NCBI RefSeq assembly: GCF_035917675.1
Contig: NZ_CP109104.1
Location: 496,001-560,000, forward strand
DNA: 64,000 nucleotides
Reading direction: 5' to 3'
Source: Streptomyces sp. NBC_01775
Lineage (GTDB): Bacteria; Actinomycetota; Actinomycetes; Streptomycetales; Streptomycetaceae
Shown here: positions 40,527-48,967 of the stretch, in pieces
Layout: every line of letters starts with the position of its first letter
Numbering within the stretch: the stretch's first letter is position 1
The notes under the pieces: model-generated
What the model saw: the letters and a program-made list of their open reading frames with translations, nothing else
Databases searched by the model: none
What the model was told of the DNA's origin: nothing
Program-made: the position numbers and the translations under genes

Positions 40527-40660
40527 CCCGCCGTCTCCTCTCCCGCCGTCTCCTCTCCCGCCGCTTCCGCTTCCTGGCGTTCTCGCTTCTCGCCGCGTTT
40601 GTTTCCCGCCGCGTTTGTTTCCCGCCGCGTTGGTTTTCGCAGCGTTGGCTTCCCGCAGCG
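40527..40660. repeat. Low-complexity tandem repeats replacing the MarR N-terminus
   Basis: A 15-base unit, TCTCCTCTCCCGCCG, occurs at 40534 and 40549 with partial copies around it. A 16-base unit, CGCGTTTGTTTCCCGC, occurs twice from about 40594, followed by degenerate copies (GCGTTGGTTTTCGCA, GCGTTGGCTTCCCGC). The region is pyrimidine-rich on the plus strand and unlike the neighbouring coding DNA. Confidence 0.6.
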
Positions 40661-40751
40661 CGTCGGCTTCCTGCCGAACCGCCGGCTGCTCGCGCCGGAC
40701 GCGAGGTCCCGGGACACCTCCCGTTCAATGTGCACCCGCCACATGATGTGC

Positions 40752-40783
40752 TTGATACATGTGACATGTACGATGCATATCAA
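40752..40783. promoter_or_regulatory. Palindromic operator between the MarR remnant and MFS gene
   Basis: TACATGTGACATGTA (40756-40770) is a perfect 7-1-7 palindrome, set within wider TTGATA (40752) and TATCAA (40778) arms. It lies 29-60 bases ahead of the MFS start and is the sort of site MarR dimers bind. The DNA is A+T-rich relative to its surroundings, as in promoters. Confidence 0.6.
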
Positions 40784-40811
40784 TCCCCCAGCAGAGTTGA
40801 GGAATCCCGCC

Positions 40812-42273
40812 ATGGACGCCTCCCGGCCCGCCGCCCGCGCGGACGGCGTGGTCACCACGCTCGCCTTCGCCGGTATCACCGCGGCGATCATGCAGACACT
40901 GGTCACCCCGCTCCTCGCAGACCTGCCGAAGCTGCTGCACACCACCCCTTCCAACGCCGCCTGGGTGATCACCGCCACGCTCGTGACGGGTACCGTCTGT
41001 CTGCCGGTCTTCGGCCGCCTCGGCGATCTCGTCGGCAAGCGCCGCATGCTGCTCGCGTGCGCCGTACCGCTGTTCGCGGGCTCCGTGGTGTGTGCCCTCT
41101 CCTCCTCCGTGCTGCCCGTGATCATCGGCCGGTGCCTCCAGGGCATGGGGATGGGCATGGTGCCGCTGGCTGCGGGACGTGGTGCCCCAGGAGAAGCTCA
41201 GCTCCTCCATCGCCCTGGTCAGCGCCTCCATGGGAATCGGCGGCGGGCTGGGACTGCCCATCGCCGCCGCCGTCGCTCAATACGCCACCTGGCGCGCGCT
41301 GTTCTGGGGCTCCGCCGGTCTGGCCGCAGTGGTCACCGTCCTGTTGTGGTTCTGCGTCCCCGACGTCCCCGCCGCCGCCAAGGGCCAGCGATTCGACCTG
41401 CCCGGCGCCCTCGGGCTCGCGGTGGGGCTCGGATGCCTGCTGCTGGCGATCTCCAAGGGCGGCGACTGGGGCTGGACTTCGGGGACGGTCCTCGGCCTGT
41501 TCGGTGTCGCGATCGTGATGCTGCTCGCCTGGGGCGGCTGGGAGACGCGCACCCGGGACCCGCTGATCGACCTGCGCACCACGGCCCGCCCCCGGGTGCT
41601 CCTCACCAACCTCGCCTCGATCTTCGTCGGCTTCGGCATGTACGCGAGCATGCTCGTGCTCCCGCAGCTGCTCCAGTTCCCCGAAGCCACCGGCTACGGG
41701 CTCGGCCAGTCCATGCTCGCGGCCGGTCTGTGGATGGCGCCCGGCGGCATCATGATGATGCTCGTCTCGCCCCTGGGCGGAAAGCTCACCAACGCCCGCG
41801 GCCCGAAGACCACCCTGATCAGCGGGGCTCTGGTCATCGCCGCCGGCTACGGGCTGTCCCTGGCGCTGATGGGATCCGCCTGGGGGATCACGCTGACCAT
41901 CATCGTCGTCAACAGCGGTGTGGGCCTCGCGTACGGCTCCATGCCGGCGCTCATCATGGGGTCGGTCCCGCTGTCCGAGACCGCCGCCGCCAACGGTTTC
42001 AACGCCCTCATGCGCTCGCTCGGCACCTCGGTGGGAGCCGCTGTGATCGGCGTCGTCCTCTCCCAGTCGACGACCACCATGGGCGGCCACACCTTCACGT
42101 CCGAGAACGGCTTCCGGACCGGCCTGCTGGTCGGCTGCGGCATCGCGCTGGTCGCCGTCGCGATCGCGGCGGCCATCCCCGCCGCGCGCACCGGGGCGTC
42201 CGACGCCGTACCCGACGCCGGGGCGGACCCCGCCACCGGTACCGGCCCCGAACAGGCCGTCGTCAGGGCCTGA
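40812..42273 (+). pseudogene. MFS drug-efflux transporter (DHA2-like), frameshifted
   Basis: ATG 40812 with GAGGA upstream begins MDASRPAARADGVVTTLAFA and continues through VFGRLGDLVGKRRMLLACAV to IIGRCLQGMGMGMVPLA, then leaves frame. A second frame resumes at LRDVVPQEKLSSSIALVSAS and runs to a stop at 42273 with the rest of a 14-helix transporter. Only one odd base separates PL from LRD where relatives have about four more residues, so a deletion of about 11 bases near 41168-41176 explains the break. Total length 1462 is one more than a multiple of three. If it is not a sequencing error, the transporter is inactive. Confidence 0.8.
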
Positions 42274-42405
42274 CCCCTTCACAGACGGAACCGGCGCGGG
42301 CCACCGCCCGCGCCGCCGGCAGATCGCCCGAGAAATACGCGCCGCCGCGCGGACACCGCGTGCGCCCAGGCGGCGGCACCGCCCACAGAGAGGAAGAAGG
42401 ACTCC

Positions 42406-44319
42406 ATGTCTTCCCCCCGCACCTCGCCCGCTTCCACCCCCGTCGACCCGGCGGAACCCGGGTTCGACCCGGATGCCTTGCGGGCCCGCTACCGGGCCGA
42501 ACGGGACCGCAGGATCCGTCCGGAAGGCAGCAGGCAGTACCAGCCGGTCAGCGGCCGGTTCGGGTACTACGACGAGGACCCCTACGCCGAGGACGGCCTC
42601 GTACGCGAGCCGCTGCACGACCGGGTCGAAGTGGTCGTTGTCGGGGGCGGGTTCGGCGGCCTGCTCGCGGGCGCCCGGCTGCGCCAGGCGGGCGTGGACT
42701 CGATCCGGGTGATCGAGAAGGGAGGGGACTTCGGAGGCACCTGGTACTGGAACCGGTACCCCGGAATCCACTGCGACATCGAGTCCTACATCTACCTGCC
42801 GCTCCTGGAGGAGGTCGGCTACGTCCCGAAGTGGAAGTACGCGCCCGGGGAGGAGATCCGGCAGCACGCGCGGGCGATCGGGCGGTCCTTCGACCTGTAC
42901 CGCGAAGCCTGCTTCCAGACCCAGGTGACCGAACTTGAGTGGGACGAGGACGCCGGTGAATGGCTGGTCGGCACCGACCGGAACGACCGGATCCGGGCGC
43001 GGTACGTGGTAACGGCCAGCGGCACGCTGAGCGAGGCAAAGCTCCCCGGCATCCCGGGGATCGAGACCTTCCGGGGACACACGTTCCACACCAGTCGCTG
43101 GGACTACGCCTACACCGGCGGCGACGCCAACGGGAATCTGCACAAGCTCGCCGACAAACGCGTCGCGCTGATCGGTACCGGCGCGACGGCCATCCAGTGC
43201 GTGCCGCACCTGGGCGCCGACGCCGCCGAGCTGTACGTGTTCCAGCGCACCCCCTCCTCGGTCGACGTGCGCGGCAACCGCCCCACGGATCCCGACTGGG
43301 CCGCTTCGCTGGCCCCCGGCTGGCAGCGACACCGCAGGGACAACTTCCTCACCCTCGTCACCGGCGGCCACGTCGAGGAGGACCTGATCGACGACGGCTG
43401 GACCGGGAGCGCACGCCTCCAGCAGAAGCTGATCCCGAGCGACAATGACCAGGACGTACCGCCCGAGGAGCGGGAACGCGCCTACGAGACCGCCGACTTC
43501 CAGAAGATGAACGAGATCCGCGCACGGGTCGACGCCGTCGTCGCGGACCCGGAAACAGCCGAGAAGCTGAAGCCCTGGTACCGCTACATGTGCAAGCGGC
43601 CCACCTTCAGCGACAGCTACCTGGAGACCTTCAACCTGCCCAACGTCACCCTGGTCGACACGGCCGACAGCCACGGGGTGGAGCGCATCACCGAGAGCGC
43701 CGTCGTCGTCGGCGGCACGGAGTACGTGGTCGACTGCGTCATCTTCGGCACCGGTTTCGAGGTCGGCCGCTCGGGGATCACCTCCGGACGGCTGCCGGTG
43801 CGGGGCGCAGGAGGCGTCCCCCTGACCGAAGCCTGGCGGGAGGGCCCCCGGACGCTCCACGGCTTCTACAGCCACGGCTTCCCGAACCTCTTCCAGCTCG
43901 GGCCGCTGCAGAACGCCAGCGCCGTCAATTTCGTCCACGTCCTCGACGAGCAGGCCACCCACGTGGCCGAGGTCGTCGCCGAGGCGCGCAGGACCCGGGC
44001 CCGCCGGGTGGAGCCGGACGCGAAGGCCGAGGCGGCCTGGGTCGCGACGATCCGGGACAAGGCCGCCGACCTCTACAAGTTCCACGCCGAGTGCACCCCC
44101 GGCTACTACAACAACGAGGGCATGCCCAGGCAGCGCAGCGAGTCCTACGGCGACGGTCCGCTCGCCTTCCACGCCCTCCTCCGGGACTGGCGCGCGAACG
44201 GCGGCATGCGCGAAGTCCTCGTCGACACCGGCTTCGACACCGACGCCGGCTTCGACACCGATGCCGGAGACGGAGCGGGCACGGAGCCGGGCGGGGCCGC
44301 GGCGGGGAGGGGGAAGTGA
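42406..44319 (+). CDS. Flavin-binding Baeyer-Villiger monooxygenase
   Basis: 637 residues, ATG 42406 with GAAGGA upstream. FAD motif is VVVVGGGFGGLLAGARLRQA, followed by GGTWYWNRYPGIHCDIESYI. The fingerprint FRGHTFHTSRWDY fits FxGxxxHxxxW(P/D). The NADPH motif is VALIGTGATAIQCVPHLGAD. A long C-terminal half is usual for cyclohexanone/cyclododecanone/steroid monooxygenases. A 10-residue tail repeat (GFDTDAGFDTDAG) is unusual. It turns a cyclic ketone into a lactone; the next two genes fit that path. Confidence 0.92.
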   Translation: MSSPRTSPASTPVDPAEPGFDPDALRARYRAERDRRIRPEGSRQYQPVSGRFGYYDEDPYAEDGLVREPLHDRVEVVVVGGGFGGLLAGARLRQAGVDSIRVIEKGGDFGGTWYWNRYPGIHCDIESYIYLPLLEEVGYVPKWKYAPGEEIRQHARAIGRSFDLYREACFQTQVTELEWDEDAGEWLVGTDRNDRIRARYVVTASGTLSEAKLPGIPGIETFRGHTFHTSRWDYAYTGGDANGNLHKLADKRVALIGTGATAIQCVPHLGADAAELYVFQRTPSSVDVRGNRPTDPDWAASLAPGWQRHRRDNFLTLVTGGHVEEDLIDDGWTGSARLQQKLIPSDNDQDVPPEERERAYETADFQKMNEIRARVDAVVADPETAEKLKPWYRYMCKRPTFSDSYLETFNLPNVTLVDTADSHGVERITESAVVVGGTEYVVDCVIFGTGFEVGRSGITSGRLPVRGAGGVPLTEAWREGPRTLHGFYSHGFPNLFQLGPLQNASAVNFVHVLDEQATHVAEVVAEARRTRARRVEPDAKAEAAWVATIRDKAADLYKFHAECTPGYYNNEGMPRQRSESYGDGPLAFHALLRDWRANGGMREVLVDTGFDTDAGFDTDAGDGAGTEPGGAAAGRGK

Positions 44320-44321
44320 CG

Positions 44322-46106
44322 ATGACACGACCCTCCAGCCGCTACGGCGGGACCACATCCGAACCGGCCACCAGCTCTCGCTGGGATGTCCGGCGGCTCA
44401 ACGCGCCCAACCCGCTGTGGGGTTCGAACGGCGTCGTCTTCGGGCCCGACGATCGGCTCTACGTCGCGCAGTTCCTGGCCGGCCGGATCAGCGCCGTGGA
44501 CCCGGTGGGCGGGGACATCGAGGCGGTGGTGCCGATGGACGGCCCGGTCCAGTCACCGGACGACCTCGCCTTCGGCGCCGACGGCTCGATGTACATCGCC
44601 GACCTGGTGCCGGGAAGGGTGTGGCGCCGTAGTCCGCAGGGCGAGTACAGCCTGGTCTCCGATCAGGTGAAGTTGCCCAACGGCATCACCTGCGTCGGCG
44701 AGCGGCTCTTCGTCAACGAGATGCGGATGAACGGACGGCTGATGGAGCTGTTCCCCGAGGGAGGCGAGCCCCGGGTGCTCGCCGAGGGGCTGGCCCTGGG
44801 CAACGCCATGCAGCGCGGCCCCGACGGCCACCTGTACTACCCGCACATGCTGACCGGTCAGGTGTGGCGCGTATCCCCGGACGGTGGGGCGCCCGAACTG
44901 GTCGCGGAGGACGTGCACGAGCCGGTGGCGGTCCGCTTCGACCTGGGCGGCGTCATGCTCGTCCTCTCCCGGGGTCAGGCCGGCCTCGTCACCCGTATCG
45001 ACCTGCACGGAACCGGGTCCCGCTCGCTGATCACCAGCGGGCTGACGGGGCTGGACAACGCGGCGTTCGACGCGGAGAACAGGATGTTCGTCTCCAGCTT
45101 CGCCGACGGCGGCATCACGGAACTGCACCCCGACGGCCGGACCCGGGATCTGGTGCCGCGCGGCTTCGACGGCCCGTACGGGGTGACCGTCGACCTGGCG
45201 GGCACGGTGTACGCGGCGGACCACTATCGCCTGGCGGGCCCGGAGAGCCGCGCGGAGCACGAACGGGAAGCACCCCCTGGACCGCACGCACGGGAGGCAC
45301 CGCCCGGACCGCACACCCCCGAGGAACCGCAGCGGGAACCGCACCACGGATCCGGCGTACGGGACGTGGCAGACGGACCGGCCGGAGTGACCACGTACGA
45401 ACTGCGGCCCTTCGCCCACGGCATCAGCGCCGAGGGCGGACTCCTGCACCTCACCTCCCAGTACGGCGAGGTGCGGACCTATGACCCCGAGCACGGCACG
45501 CACCGCGTCCGGGCCAGCGGTCTAGGACAGCCCATGGGCATCTCCGCCCTGCCGGGAGGCGATCTCCTCGTCGCCGAGACGGGCGCGGGACGGGTGCTGT
45601 CCCTCGATGGGGACGACACCGTCACCGTGCTGGCCGAGGGGCTATCGCATCCGGTCGACGTGGCCCATGACGCGGCGGGACGCTGCTATGTGAGCGACGA
45701 CCACGCCGGTGCGGTGTTCCGGATCGAGGACGGGCACGCCGTCCCGGTCGCGGACGGACTCGCCGCGCCGCAGGGACTGACGGTGCTGGGCGACGAGGTG
45801 TTCACAGTCGAGACCGGCGCGCGGAGGCTGCGGGCGATCTCGCTCGCGACAGGAGAGAGCCGCGTCGAGGCGGAAGGCCTGGCGCTCGGACTCCCCCTGG
45901 ACACCGTTCCGCGCGCCCGGCCCGCGCTGTTCAGCAACGGAATGCCCGGCGTACCCGACCTGTTCGCGGGCCTCACCACCGCACCCGACGGCACCCTGCT
46001 GCTCTCGGCCAACGGGGAGGGAACCCTGCTGCGCCTTTCGCCGCGGGCCCCGACCCCCGAGAACCACACGACCGGTGATCACACTTCCCCGGGAGGAAAT
46101 CCATGA
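44322..46106 (+). CDS. Double SMP-30/gluconolactonase-like beta-propeller
   Basis: 594 residues from ATG 44322, two bases after the previous stop and preceded by GGAGGGGG. The protein shows repeated propeller blades: SNGVVFGPDDRLYVAQFLAG, SPDDLAFGADGSMYIADLVP and DNAAFDAENRMFVSSFADGG in the first half, then GQPMGISALPGGDLLVAETG and HPVDVAHDAAGRCYVSDDHA in the second. A Pro/Glu/His-rich linker (about residues 310-350) separates the halves. SMP-30 proteins hydrolyse lactones, so this enzyme could open the product of the monooxygenase. Twice the normal family length. Confidence 0.82.
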   Translation: MTRPSSRYGGTTSEPATSSRWDVRRLNAPNPLWGSNGVVFGPDDRLYVAQFLAGRISAVDPVGGDIEAVVPMDGPVQSPDDLAFGADGSMYIADLVPGRVWRRSPQGEYSLVSDQVKLPNGITCVGERLFVNEMRMNGRLMELFPEGGEPRVLAEGLALGNAMQRGPDGHLYYPHMLTGQVWRVSPDGGAPELVAEDVHEPVAVRFDLGGVMLVLSRGQAGLVTRIDLHGTGSRSLITSGLTGLDNAAFDAENRMFVSSFADGGITELHPDGRTRDLVPRGFDGPYGVTVDLAGTVYAADHYRLAGPESRAEHEREAPPGPHAREAPPGPHTPEEPQREPHHGSGVRDVADGPAGVTTYELRPFAHGISAEGGLLHLTSQYGEVRTYDPEHGTHRVRASGLGQPMGISALPGGDLLVAETGAGRVLSLDGDDTVTVLAEGLSHPVDVAHDAAGRCYVSDDHAGAVFRIEDGHAVPVADGLAAPQGLTVLGDEVFTVETGARRLRAISLATGESRVEAEGLALGLPLDTVPRARPALFSNGMPGVPDLFAGLTTAPDGTLLLSANGEGTLLRLSPRAPTPENHTTGDHTSPGGNP

Positions 46107-46876
46107 CGAGTACGCGTACGGGTCTGACGGGACGGGTCGTCGTCGTCACCGGAGGCGCGTCCGGCATCGGCCGGGCCGCGGCCTTGAAGTTCGCGGCGGA
46201 ACACGCGAAGGTGCTGGTCGCCGACCTGAACCGGGAGGGAGCCGAGGAGGTCGTCCGCGAGATCGAGACTGCCGGGGGCGCCGCCCTCGCCGTCGCCGGT
46301 GACCTGAGCGACCAGCGGGTGGTGGACACGGTCGTCGAGCGGGCCGTCACGGACCTCGGCGGGCTGGACGTGCTGGCCAACAACGCCGGAATCATGGACC
46401 GCATGTCAGCGCTCGGCGAGACCGACGACGCGGAGTGGGAGCGGGTCATGCGGGTCAACCTCACCGCGCCGTTCCTCCTTACCCGTGCGGCGCTGCCGCA
46501 CATGCTTGAGGCCGGACGGGGCTCGATCGTCTTCACGGCCTCGGAGGCGAGCCTGCGCGGCAGCGCGGCCGGTGCGGCCTACACCGCCGCCAAGCACGCG
46601 GTGGCCGGACTCGTGAAGAGCCTCGCCGTCACCTATCGGGAGCAGGGCGTCCGGGCCAACGCCATCGCTCCCGGGCCCACCGCGACCAGCATCCGGGTCG
46701 ACTCGTCCCCCGAGGCACAGGGGCCCGCCCTGATCGGCCGGCTCATCGGCGCGACGATCGGCCGCATGGGCAGCGCGGAAGAACAGGCCGCCGCTCTCGT
46801 CTTCCTGGCCTCCGACGACGCCGCCTTCATCAACGGTGCCATCCTCCCGGTCGACGACGGCTGGGCCGCCGTCTGA
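46103..46876 (+). CDS. Short-chain dehydrogenase/reductase
   Basis: 257 residues, ATG 46103 overlapping the previous stop (ATGA). The classic SDR pattern is complete: VVTGGASGIGRAAALKFAAE (cofactor), VLANNAGIMD, catalytic Ser in SIVFTASEASLRGSAAG, and Y-x-x-x-K in AAYTAAKHAVAGLV. VADLN after strand 2 (Asp) favours NAD(H). It should oxidise the alcohol substrate to the ketone used by the upstream monooxygenase. Last gene of the operon. Confidence 0.92.
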   Translation: MTSTRTGLTGRVVVVTGGASGIGRAAALKFAAEHAKVLVADLNREGAEEVVREIETAGGAALAVAGDLSDQRVVDTVVERAVTDLGGLDVLANNAGIMDRMSALGETDDAEWERVMRVNLTAPFLLTRAALPHMLEAGRGSIVFTASEASLRGSAAGAAYTAAKHAVAGLVKSLAVTYREQGVRANAIAPGPTATSIRVDSSPEAQGPALIGRLIGATIGRMGSAEEQAAALVFLASDDAAFINGAILPVDDGWAAV

Positions 46877-46918
46877 GTCACCCGTAGACCCGTAGGAGCG
46901 AGAGGACACTCCTCACCA

Positions 46919-46976
46919 CGGCCTTCGCGCGATCCAGTTGTCTTACTCGACTTGGCACACGACCGCGCGAAGGCCG
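46919..46976. terminator. Bidirectional hairpin between catabolic operon and peptide cluster
   Basis: A perfect 13-bp inverted repeat, CGGCCTTCGCGCG (46919-46931) with CGCGCGAAGGCCG (46964-46976), has a 32-base loop. It lies between convergent genes ending at 46876 and 47050 and should stop transcription from both. Confidence 0.7.
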
Positions 46977-47049
46977 CCCGCACACCCGGTCAACCGGGCA
47001 CAGCTGCCTCAGCTTCGAGACCCGTTCAAAGCCCGCGGGCAATGAACAG

Positions 47050-48123
47050 CTAAGCGGAGCTTCCCAGTGGCGCCCGGCCCTTCTCGTAGACAGTCAGACC
47101 GCGGGACAGCCGCAAGGGCACCAATACCAGCTCGACCAGCACGGCCTTCCACGCGTAGCAGAGGTTGACGATCTTGGTGGGATAGACGCAAGGGAGGTCG
47201 GCAAGCACCTTTTTCAGGCGCAGCCCTCGCCGTCGCGCGGCATACACCAGCGGCGGCACGGTGAAGACCAGCTCGGCACCCAGCCACCAGGCCAGCGTCG
47301 GTACCACCGGATATCCCAGGCCGACGATCAGCACCAGTGGCGTGCCCCACCACAGCGGCGCCGTGAGGATCTCCACCAGTGCCAGCAGCACCCATACCGC
47401 CAGCATCGGTTTGTGCAGGACCAGCTCCCCCGCATGGAGGCGCACGTTCTGACAGAAGCCGGCCATCCAGCGCCATACCTGCTTGCGCAGATACAGCAGC
47501 GACTCAGGGTCGGCGGCCCAGGCGACCGCGTCGCTGACATACCGGGCCCGGCGGCCCGAGATCTGCTGACTCCATGTGTAGTCCATATCTTCCACGATTG
47601 TTGCTTCCGGGAATCCTCCCGCCGCCGTCAGCTCCTCACGACGGAAGGCGGAGCAACACCCCGAGCAGACCATCGGGCTGTTGACTCGCTCTTGAATGGG
47701 GCGATTCCAGTGAAACCCGAACAGATACTCCACCGAGCGGCCTCGCTCCCACACGGTCCTGGCGAAGCGTGTTTGCACGTTCCCAGCAGCGACTACGACA
47801 GACGGGTCATCGAAGGCCGGCAGCAATTGCTCGATGTAGTCGGGTGCCAGGACGGTGTCGGCGTCGACAGCCAGGACCAGGTCACCCCGGCAGTGCGGCA
47901 GGGCGTAGTTCTGAGCTTTCGCCTTGCTGCCGAGATTGGCCGGGGGCCGCAGCACCTCGACACCGTAGGCCCGCGCCACCTCGCCCGTACCGTCCTGCGA
48001 GGCGTCGTCCACCACGATCACCTGCCCCGGGGGCACGGTCTGGGCGCGGATCGACTCCAGGGTGGCGGGAAGCCCCGCCTCCTCGTTGTGGGCGGGAACG
48101 ATCACGGTCACACGGCCGGGCAT
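47050..48123 (-). CDS. Membrane GT2-family glycosyltransferase
   Basis: 357 residues, ATG 48123 with GGGGGAG upstream. The GT-A domain has VTVIVPAHNEEAGLPATLES, DLVLAVDADTVLAPDYIEQL (DxD), ATIVEDMDYTW (E-D) and QVWRW (QxxRW), as in processive or membrane GT2 enzymes. Three hydrophobic segments follow (PMLAVWVLLALVEILTAPLW; GYPVVPTLAWWLGAELVFTV; the C-terminal region). The start overlaps a small membrane gene, and both lie downstream of mbtH. It may modify the peptide, a lipid carrier or an exopolysaccharide. Confidence 0.88.
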   Translation of the reverse strand: MPGRVTVIVPAHNEEAGLPATLESIRAQTVPPGQVIVVDDASQDGTGEVARAYGVEVLRPPANLGSKAKAQNYALPHCRGDLVLAVDADTVLAPDYIEQLLPAFDDPSVVVAAGNVQTRFARTVWERGRSVEYLFGFHWNRPIQERVNSPMVCSGCCSAFRREELTAAGGFPEATIVEDMDYTWSQQISGRRARYVSDAVAWAADPESLLYLRKQVWRWMAGFCQNVRLHAGELVLHKPMLAVWVLLALVEILTAPLWWGTPLVLIVGLGYPVVPTLAWWLGAELVFTVPPLVYAARRRGLRLKKVLADLPCVYPTKIVNLCYAWKAVLVELVLVPLRLSRGLTVYEKGRAPLGSSA

Positions 48124-48347
48124 GATTGCTCACTCCCCCGCCTCTTCTGCCGCCGCCCGCTCCGGCAGCCCGTGCGGCTCCTTGAGGGATGTCCGCTGCC
48201 GGCCCTGGCTCCTGGCCCGCTCCCGCTCCTCCCGTTCCCGGACAGGCGCCCCCGGCACCGGGCAAACAGGCCCTTGGCCAGGGCTACAGCTCCTACGAGC
48301 CCGTACACGAGCACGCTGAGCCCGATAAGTGGCAATCCCCCGTGCAT
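48108..48347 (-). CDS. Small membrane protein coupled to the glycosyltransferase
   Basis: 79 residues, ATG 48347 with AAGGGGAG upstream. PLIGLSVLVYGLVGAVALAK is one transmembrane helix, followed by a basic, Ser/Gly/Arg-rich tail. Its last 16 bases overlap the glycosyltransferase start, which suggests coupled translation and a shared complex. No known family. Confidence 0.6.
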   Translation of the reverse strand: MHGGLPLIGLSVLVYGLVGAVALAKGLFARCRGRLSGNGRSGSGPGARAGSGHPSRSRTGCRSGRRQKRRGSEQSCPAV

Positions 48348-48580
48348 CCGTCACTCCCCTTCTCCATACGCTGCGGTCCGGCCGACGCCGATCGGCATCG
48401 GCCGGACCCGGTAGGAGAAAGCTAGCCACGATTGTCGCAGCGCGTTCCGGGTGCTCACTTTCTGTGGACTACCCGGCCGTTGTGGACAACTCCGTCACCC
48501 TGCACAGCGGCACACCAGGAGCCCCCGGGCGCGCCCGGCCGCTCACCGTGATCAGGCGGCGCGCGAACCCGCTGATCTCC

Positions 48581-48802
48581 TCACTCCGCCTTCATCTTCT
48601 CGACCAGGCTCCGGGGCCGAAGATCGGTCCAGTTGGTCTCGATGTATTCCAAGCAGGCCTGCCGGGTGTCCTCGGGGTGCGCGATGTGCCACCCGGCAGG
48701 CACATCGACGAACGATGGCCACAGCGAGTGCTGGTTCTCATCGTTGACCAGGACGAGAAATGTGCCGTTCTCATCGTCGAAGGGATTCGTCGAGCTGCTC
48801 AT
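48581..48802 (-). CDS. mbtH: MbtH-like NRPS accessory protein
   Basis: 73 residues, ATG 48802 with GGGAGG upstream. The family pattern is complete: [40 protein letters not shown], and [20 protein letters not shown]. MbtH proteins bind and stabilise adenylation domains. It lies 165 bases after the NRPS stop in the same direction, so it serves that synthetase. Confidence 0.95.
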   Translation of the reverse strand: MSSSTNPFDDENGTFLVLVNDENQHSLWPSFVDVPAGWHIAHPEDTRQACLEYIETNWTDLRPRSLVEKMKAE

Positions 48803-48967
48803 CGCATGCCTCCCGGTGATCTGTGGAAATGCGGTGCGTCCGATCGGCGGACGCGGTTCTCGTTCTGCCCCATGCCTGCGGTGGTACCGGCGGCTGCCGG
48901 TCTCCCGGCCCGGGTCCGCCGGGTCGTGCGCCTGGAACGCCGATCGGCCCTCCGGGCGTTCGACCGG

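Noticed and set aside
41122..44358. 1078-codon minus-strand frame across the MFS and monooxygenase genes
   Set aside because: It covers two well-supported opposite-strand genes and has shadow composition.
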